A stretch of 64,000 nucleotides of DNA from Buchnera aphidicola (Shivaphis celti) (GTDB lineage: Bacteria > Pseudomonadota > Gammaproteobacteria > Enterobacterales > Enterobacteriaceae), in assembly GCF_039349365.1 (NCBI RefSeq), contig NZ_CP134977.1, positions 129,201 through 193,200 on the forward strand, written 5' to 3'. The notes below the pieces were generated by a model that was not told the DNA's origin, did not search any database, and saw only the letters and a list, made by a program, of their open reading frames with translations. Numbering within the stretch: the stretch's first letter is position 1; the number at the start of each line of letters is the position of its first letter. The translations under genes were made by a program, and so were the position numbers. This document shows positions 58,441 to 64,000 of this stretch, piece after piece.

Positions 58441-59277
58441 TTATTTGTTAATTTTAATTTTTACATATAGTTTAACATCTTGATTAAGATATTTTTTAAT
58501 TGTTTTTTTTGCTAAAAAAATACAATTTTTTATTTTTTTTCCTTTTTCTCCGATAATAATTTTTTTGATTCTTGGTAGTGGAATAATTAAAGAAGCATAA
58601 ATATTATATATATTTTGTTTATCAATATAGCATTGATCAATTTTAATTTTTATTAAATAAGGAATTTCTTTGTTTAAAAATTTAATAAATTTTTCTCTAA
58701 TAAATTCAGAAATAAAAAAATTTTTATTAAGATTTGTAATATATCTTATAGGATATATATGATTTGATTGAGGTATATTTTTTTTTATCATTTTTTGTAA
58801 TATCAATATGTGTTTTTTCTTTTTTGCAGATATTGGAATAATATGTTTAAATTGATGTTTTGCTGTTATTTTTTCTACAAATGGTAATAATATTTTTTTA
58901 CATTTCATTAAATCAATTTTATTAATAATTAATATTATTGGAATCAGTTTTTTTTTAATCTTTTTTAAAATTATTTCTTCCTGTTCTGACCAAAAAGTTT
59001 GATTAATAACGAAAAGAATCAACTGCATTTTTTTGTGATTCAAGATATTATTTTTTAGTAAAATATTATACTTTTTATTAATTCCTGGCGTGTCAATATA
59101 AATAAACTGATGTTTATTTAATGTTTTTACAAAAAGAATATTTTGATTAGTTGTTCCAGGTTTTTTTGAAGTAATAGACATTTTTTGTTGCAAAAGTTTA
59201 TTAATTATAGTAGATTTTCCAACATTAGTTTGTCCAATAATTATTATTTTTCCACAATAGCTATCTTGACTTTTCAT
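58441..59277 (-). CDS. era: GTPase Era
   Basis: A 16S rRNA-binding GTPase essential for 30S maturation. The product has 278 residues (E. coli 301). G1 is GQTNVGKST, followed by [18 protein letters not shown] (G3) and LIINKIDLM (G4, NKID). The C-terminal KH domain contains [15 protein letters not shown]. The linker is strongly Lys/Ile-rich. The start overlaps the rnc stop by 4 bp (59274-59277), so translation is coupled, as in E. coli rnc-era. Confidence 0.97.
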   Translation of the reverse strand: MKSQDSYCGKIIIIGQTNVGKSTIINKLLQQKMSITSKKPGTTNQNILFVKTLNKHQFIYIDTPGINKKYNILLKNNILNHKKMQLILFVINQTFWSEQEEIILKKIKKKLIPIILIINKIDLMKCKKILLPFVEKITAKHQFKHIIPISAKKKKHILILQKMIKKNIPQSNHIYPIRYITNLNKNFFISEFIREKFIKFLNKEIPYLIKIKIDQCYIDKQNIYNIYASLIIPLPRIKKIIIGEKGKKIKNCIFLAKKTIKKYLNQDVKLYVKIKINK

Positions 59278-59942
59278 TTTATTCCTAAATTTATTAAAGC
59301 TATTTTTGCTGCTTGTTGTTCTGCTTGTCTTTTATTTGCACCAAAACCAATAATATTTTTACTAATTGTTTTTATTTTACATTGTATTGTAAATAATTGG
59401 TTATGCGCTTCTCCATATATTTGTATTATTACATATTGGGGTAAAGGTAAATTTTTGGATTGCAAATATTCTTGTAGTTTTGTTTTTGCATCTTTTTGCG
59501 TTTCTCCTGGAGTAATGTTTTTTAATCTTTTTTTGTACCATTTCAGTAGAATTTTTTCGACAATAAAAATATTACTGTCTAAAAATATTCCTCCTATAAT
59601 TGCTTCTATTGTATTTGCTAAAATAGATTCTCGTTTTGATCCCCCGCTTTTTAGTTCTCCTGGCCCTAAGTTTAAATAATTTCCTAGTTTAAATTCATAT
59701 GCAATTTTTGCTAGCGTGTTTCCTTTCACTAATGTTGCTCGCATTCTACTCATATCACCTTCATTGACATTTGGAAAATATTTATATAATGCATGAGCAA
59801 TAGTAAAATTTAATATTGAATCTCCTAAAAATTCTAATCTTTCGTTATGATTATTTCCTGAGCTTCGATGCGTTAACGCTTGTTTTAATATTTCTTTTTT
59901 TTTAAAAAAATATCCTATGATTTTTTGTAATTTGTTTATCAC
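59274..59942 (-). CDS. rnc: Ribonuclease III
   Basis: A double-strand-specific endoribonuclease that processes pre-rRNA, including the stem flanking the 16S gene in this window. 222 residues (E. coli 226). The signature [13 protein letters not shown] carries catalytic Glu/Asp. The second catalytic Glu is in [14 protein letters not shown]. The C-terminal double-stranded RNA-binding domain spans about 155-222 and ends [21 protein letters not shown]. It belongs to acpS-era-rnc-lepB-lepA. Confidence 0.98.
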   Translation of the reverse strand: MINKLQKIIGYFFKKKEILKQALTHRSSGNNHNERLEFLGDSILNFTIAHALYKYFPNVNEGDMSRMRATLVKGNTLAKIAYEFKLGNYLNLGPGELKSGGSKRESILANTIEAIIGGIFLDSNIFIVEKILLKWYKKRLKNITPGETQKDAKTKLQEYLQSKNLPLPQYVIIQIYGEAHNQLFTIQCKIKTISKNIIGFGANKRQAEQQAAKIALINLGIK

Positions 59943-59982
59943 AATTTAACTCATTTTATTTAATTTGTTTTTTTTATAATTC

Positions 59983-60912
59983 TTATTCAATTTTACCAAT
60001 ACGATTAATATTAATTGTACTAGGCCATTGATTTTCTTGGTATTGTAAATTCATCCAGATATAATTTACTTTTCCAATGATGTTACTTTCTGGAATAAAT
60101 CCTATATAACGACTGTCTAAACTATTATGACGATTATCTCCTAAAACAAAGTATTCTTTTTTTGGAACTAACCAGAATTGTTTTGGTTGTCCAGATTGTT
60201 GAAAGTAATTTTTAATTTTATTTTTTATATTATATGATATTAATATGTTATATTTATAATGGTTAATTTCTTCTCTATATATGATGCATTTATTTTTTAA
60301 TGTATTGTTGTAATTTTTATTTTGTGAAATATTTTTTGTATCAGTTAAATTATTATTTTTATAATTTTTATATTGATTTAACATATAATAATTGATTTTT
60401 ATTTTTTGTTTTTTGCTTGCATTTTGAAAATCTGAGTAGATAATTAGTTGATTATTAATTGTATCATAAATAATTTTATCTCCTGGGATTCCAATTATTC
60501 TTTTGATAATATATTGATTTTTGTTTTTTGGGTTTGTAAAAACAATGATATCTCCTCTTTTCGGTTGATGAAAATTTATTATTATTTTTTTTGTAAAAGG
60601 ATTTTTTATACCATAAAAATATTTTTTTGCTGCAATATAGTCTCCTGGAAATAAATTTGGTTTCATGGATTCTGATGCAATATAAAATGGTTCATAAAAG
60701 AAACACTTAATAATTAATATAATTAATATAATTGGAAAATATGCGCTACAAGATGTAATCAAATTACTATATTTGCATTTTTTGTTTTTTATTTTTTCTT
60801 GATTTTTTGTATCCATTAATTGATTTTTTAAATAAAATATTTTTTCTATTATCCATAATATACCTATTATGCAAATAATTATTGGTAATATTTGTGAATA
60901 TACATTTTTCAT
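59983..60912 (-). CDS. lepB: Signal peptidase I LepB
   Basis: The inner-membrane serine protease that removes signal peptides from Sec substrates. 309 residues (E. coli 324). Two N-terminal membrane segments are seen (about 5-25 and 50-72). The catalytic Ser is in IASESMKPNLFPGDYI and the catalytic Lys is in YIKRIIGIPGDKI. The conserved Box E is GDNRHNSLDSRYIGFIP. The central variable part (about 160-220) is Asn/Lys/Tyr-rich. It stands 40 bp downstream of lepA, as in E. coli. Its retention matches secA and bamA, which imply export to an outer membrane. Confidence 0.97.
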   Translation of the reverse strand: MKNVYSQILPIIICIIGILWIIEKIFYLKNQLMDTKNQEKIKNKKCKYSNLITSCSAYFPIILIILIIKCFFYEPFYIASESMKPNLFPGDYIAAKKYFYGIKNPFTKKIIINFHQPKRGDIIVFTNPKNKNQYIIKRIIGIPGDKIIYDTINNQLIIYSDFQNASKKQKIKINYYMLNQYKNYKNNNLTDTKNISQNKNYNNTLKNKCIIYREEINHYKYNILISYNIKNKIKNYFQQSGQPKQFWLVPKKEYFVLGDNRHNSLDSRYIGFIPESNIIGKVNYIWMNLQYQENQWPSTININRIGKIE

Positions 60913-60952
60913 ATTATTTTATTCTTATAAAAAAAGTGAAAGATAAGTAAAT

Positions 60953-62740
60953 TTATTTATTAGAAAGTATTGAAAAAAAAGTTTCTTTTGGTATTGTAAT
61001 ATTACCAATTTTTTTCATTTTTTTTTTTCCTATTTTTTGTTTTTGTAATAATTTTTTTTTTCTACTAATATCTCCTCCATAACATTTAGATAAAACATTT
61101 TTTCTAAGTTGTTGTACAGTTGATCGTGCAATAATTTTATTTTCAATTTCTGCTTGTACTGAAATATTAAATTGGTGTCTAGGCAATAATGATGCTATTG
61201 TGTTAACAATTTTTCTTGCTTTTTTACAGGATTCATCTTTATGTATTATTAAAGATAATGCATCAATTTTTTTAGAATTAATTAATATATTTAAACATTG
61301 TACATCAGTTTTTTTAAAATATTTAAATTTATAATTTAAAGATGCATATCCACTAGAAACAGATTTTAATTTATCAAAAAAATCTATAATAATTTCTGAT
61401 ATTGGTATTTCATATTTTAATATTACTTGATTCGTGTGATAAATTATATCTTTTTGTATACCTCTTTTTTTTAAACATAATTTAATAATTTTTCCAATAT
61501 ATTTTAATGGAGTTAAAATGTTACATATTGCTATCGGTTCTCTAATTTCTTTTATTTTTTTTAATTTTGTAAGTTTTTTTGGATTATTTAATCTTATAAT
61601 TTCTTGATTTTTTGTTTCTATTTCATATATTACACTAGGAGTTGTAGTAATAATATTTAAATTATATTCTCTTTCTAATCTAGCTTGTACTATTTCCATA
61701 TGTAATAGTCCTAAAAAACCACACTTAAATCCAAAACCTAAAGCATGTGAAGATTCAGGTTCATAAAATAATGCAGAATCATTTAAACTAAGTTTCGCAA
61801 GTGCGGTTTTAAGAAGAGGGTATTGTTCTGTAAGTATCGGAAATAATCCTGAAAAAATCTTTGGTATTATTTTTTTAAATCCTGGTATAGAAATATTTTT
61901 TTTATAATCTATTGATGTAATAGTATCTCCAACAGAAAAAGAAGAAATTTCTTTTATTCCACAGGTAATCCATCCTATTGAGCCACATTTTAAATATTTT
62001 TTTTCTTTAGATTTAGGAGTGAAAATTCCTATTTGATGAACGATATAAATTTTTTTTGTACTAAATATTTTTATTTTTTGTCCAGTTTTTAATACACCTG
62101 ATTTAATACAAATTAAAGATATTACTCCTAAATAATTGTCGAACCAAGAATCAATAATTAACGCTTGTAATTCAGATTTTATTGATCCTGCGGGAGGTGG
62201 TATATTTGTGATAATATTTTCTAAAATATTTTTTATTCCTTTTCCTGTTTTTGCTGAACAGGAAATAATATTGTTTGATTTAATTTTTAAAATATCTTGA
62301 ATTTCTTGCTTAACACGTTGTATATTAGCTGTTGGTAAATCAATTTTATTAATTACTGGAATAATAACAAGGTTCATTTTTAATGCCATATTACATGTAG
62401 TTAATGTTTGCGCTTCTATTCCCTGTGAAGCATCTATAACTAACAATACCCCTTCACATGCATTTAATGATCGTGATACTTCATATGAAAAATCAATATG
62501 TCCTGGAGTATCAATAAAATTTAATTGAAAAACTTGTTTTTTTTGATTGGTATATTGAATTGTGACACTTTGTGCTTTTATAGTGATACCCCTTTCTTTT
62601 TCTAAATCCATAGAATCTAATACCTGTTCAGACATTTCTCTTTTTTTAAGCCCACCACATATTTGAATTAGTCGATCAGATAAAGTAGATTTACCGTGAT
62701 CAATATGTGCAATAATAGAAAAATTTCTTATATTATTCAT
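60953..62740 (-). CDS. lepA: Elongation factor 4 LepA
   Basis: A translation GTPase (EF4) with proposed roles in back-translocation or initiation. 595 residues (E. coli 599). G1 is [15 protein letters not shown]3 is [13 protein letters not shown] and G4 is PVINKIDLP. The EF4-specific C-terminal domain contains [26 protein letters not shown]. It is the first gene of the minus-strand acpS-era-rnc-lepB-lepA group and is divergent from mnmA. Confidence 0.98.
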   Translation of the reverse strand: MNNIRNFSIIAHIDHGKSTLSDRLIQICGGLKKREMSEQVLDSMDLEKERGITIKAQSVTIQYTNQKKQVFQLNFIDTPGHIDFSYEVSRSLNACEGVLLVIDASQGIEAQTLTTCNMALKMNLVIIPVINKIDLPTANIQRVKQEIQDILKIKSNNIISCSAKTGKGIKNILENIITNIPPPAGSIKSELQALIIDSWFDNYLGVISLICIKSGVLKTGQKIKIFSTKKIYIVHQIGIFTPKSKEKKYLKCGSIGWITCGIKEISSFSVGDTITSIDYKKNISIPGFKKIIPKIFSGLFPILTEQYPLLKTALAKLSLNDSALFYEPESSHALGFGFKCGFLGLLHMEIVQARLEREYNLNIITTTPSVIYEIETKNQEIIRLNNPKKLTKLKKIKEIREPIAICNILTPLKYIGKIIKLCLKKRGIQKDIIYHTNQVILKYEIPISEIIIDFFDKLKSVSSGYASLNYKFKYFKKTDVQCLNILINSKKIDALSLIIHKDESCKKARKIVNTIASLLPRHQFNISVQAEIENKIIARSTVQQLRKNVLSKCYGGDISRKKKLLQKQKIGKKKMKKIGNITIPKETFFSILSNK

Positions 62741-62895
62741 AATTTATTTTTGATATAAGTTTATAAAAGTAATTGTTTTAATATTATGATAAAATTTATT
62801 TTATAAATAACACTATATTATAATTAATTTATTTAGTTAAATTGTTTTAGAAAATATTATATTATAAATGTTTATCATAATTCGAATATAAATTT

Positions 62896-64000
62896 ATGGA
62901 AATAAAAAAAAAAAAAGTAATTATAGCTATGTCTGGAGGTGTTGATTCTTCAGTGAGCGCATACCTCTTATTACAAGAAGGTTATTTTGTTGAAGGTGTA
63001 TTTATGAAGAATTGGGAAGAGGACGATCATATTAATTATTGTTCTTCTTCTAAAGACTTATATGACGTTCGTCAAGTTTGTAAAAAATTAGGAATATATT
63101 TACATGAAATAAATTTTTCTTATGAGTATTGGAATGATGTTTTTAAAGTTTTTATATCTGAATATGTTAAAGGTAATACTCCTAATCCTGATGTTTTATG
63201 TAATAAAAAAATCAAATTTGGTATTTTATTTAATTTTGTAATAAAAAATTTACAATTTGATTATTTTGCAACTGGACATTATGCTCAAATTAAATATTTT
63301 AATCGTCAACCATTCTTAATTAAAGGTTACGATAAGAATAAAGATCAGAGTTATTTTTTATATACATTAAAATCGAGTAAATTAAAAAAAATTTTATTTC
63401 CTATTGGTCATTTAGAAAAAAAAGTAGTTCGTAAAATAGCACAAAAAATTAATTTACATAATGCAAAAAAAAAAGATTCTGTAGGAATTTGTTTTATTGG
63501 TCCAAAGAATTTTTCTAAATTTCTTAATCGATTTATTCCTAATAAACCTGGAAACATTTTAGATAAATATGGTTATATTATTGGTATACATAATGGTCTA
63601 TCGTACTATACTATTGGTCAAAGAAAAGGAATGAATTTATTAGGACAATATAATAAATTAAATTGTCCATGGTATGTGATAAAAAAGAATTTTATGAAAA
63701 ATAGCCTAATAGCTGCACAAGGAATAAAGAACAAGGAATTAATTTCTTTTGGTTTAATTGCAGCTAATATTAATTGGATTAATAGATTATGCATATCCAC
63801 TCGATTTACTTGTACTGTTAAAATTCGATATTTGCAAAAAGAGGTTTTATGTCAAGTTCAGTTATTGAGTTTAACATCAGTGAGATTGTTTTTTTGTAGA
63901 CCTGTTTTTTCCGTTGCTATAGGGCAATCAGTAGTATTTTATAATTCAGAAATTTGTTTAGGAGGGGGTATTATTCAACAATCTTTTCATGATATTGTTT
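62896..64000 (+). CDS. mnmA: tRNA-specific 2-thiouridylase MnmA (3' end just outside window)
   Basis: Forms 2-thiouridine at the wobble position of tRNA-Lys, -Glu and -Gln. The frame is open from ATG 62896 to the window edge with no stop, giving 368 codons. The last visible residues (CLGGGIIQQSFHDIV) match the end of E. coli MnmA, so only the final few codons are missing. The PP-loop is AMSGGVDSSVSAYLL (residues 11-25). Catalytic cysteines are in NPDVLCNKKIKFG and DSVGICFIG. An A13 tract at 62904-62916 sits just after the start codon and is in frame, but is prone to slippage. Confidence 0.96.
   Translation, partial: MEIKKKKVIIAMSGGVDSSVSAYLLLQEGYFVEGVFMKNWEEDDHINYCSSSKDLYDVRQVCKKLGIYLHEINFSYEYWNDVFKVFISEYVKGNTPNPDVLCNKKIKFGILFNFVIKNLQFDYFATGHYAQIKYFNRQPFLIKGYDKNKDQSYFLYTLKSSKLKKILFPIGHLEKKVVRKIAQKINLHNAKKKDSVGICFIGPKNFSKFLNRFIPNKPGNILDKYGYIIGIHNGLSYYTIGQRKGMNLLGQYNKLNCPWYVIKKNFMKNSLIAAQGIKNKELISFGLIAANINWINRLCISTRFTCTVKIRYLQKEVLCQVQLLSLTSVRLFFCRPVFSVAIGQSVVFYNSEICLGGGIIQQSFHDIV

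Overview
The window looks like a stretch of chromosome from an obligate insect endosymbiont close to Buchnera aphidicola (Gammaproteobacteria, Erwiniaceae-like ancestry). Base composition is extremely AT-rich, the proteins are rich in Lys/Asn/Ile/Phe, and almost every gene is a recognisable enterobacterial ortholog of near-standard length. There are no transposons, phage genes or CRISPR arrays, and the gene order is the compact Buchnera-type order. The species assignment is an inference from gene content and order, not from a database search. I identified 52 protein genes, one 16S rRNA, three tRNAs and the tmRNA. The longest stretches without a gene are about 300 bp.

Layout. 1-2.96 kb: ackA (5' end outside the window) and pta. 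3-9.3 kb, minus strand: yfaE-nrdB-nrdA (class Ia ribonucleotide reductase) and gyrA. 9.4-14.5 kb: a DUF2076 protein, a 2-Cys peroxiredoxin, ung, a truncated grpE paralog, nadK, ssrA (tmRNA), grxD and rnt. 14.8-20.6 kb: ychF, then thrC-thrB-thrA (threonine synthesis) on minus. 20.9-31 kb, plus strand: truA, secA (frame interrupted at a poly(A) tract), guaC, and aceE-aceF-lpdA (pyruvate dehydrogenase). 31-39.7 kb, minus strand: mtnN, erpA, ftsZ, ftsA, rsmH, ilvH-ilvI, dapD, map. 39.9-49.5 kb, plus strand: rpsB-tsf-pyrH-frr, bamA, fabZ, dnaE. 49.5-53 kb, minus: proS, argS. 53-57 kb, plus: 16S rRNA, tRNA-Ile, tRNA-Ala, dnaQ, tRNA-Asp, gpt, grpE (second copy), smpB, tadA. 58-62.7 kb, minus: acpS-era-rnc-lepB-lepA. 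The window ends inside the last codons of mnmA.

Biology. The genes describe a nutritional symbiont. Threonine (thrABC), branched-chain amino acid (ilvIH) and lysine/DAP (dapD) synthesis genes are kept for provisioning. Pyruvate dehydrogenase feeds acetyl-CoA to Pta-AckA for substrate-level ATP. The rest is information processing (dnaE, dnaQ, gyrA, nrdAB, translation factors, tRNA synthetases, RNases, trans-translation by ssrA/smpB) plus minimal cell division and protein export (ftsA, ftsZ, secA, lepB, bamA).

Most of the interest lies in how the genome has shrunk. The murein part of the dcw cluster is missing between rsmH and ftsA. The isoprenoid and lipid A genes are missing between frr and dnaE. 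The rRNA locus looks like a remnant of the E. coli rrnH region with 23S/5S deleted. There are two differently shortened GrpE paralogs. The secA frame appears to need one extra A in an A10 tract, as would be supplied by polymerase slippage. I saw no evidence of a wholly new multi-gene system.
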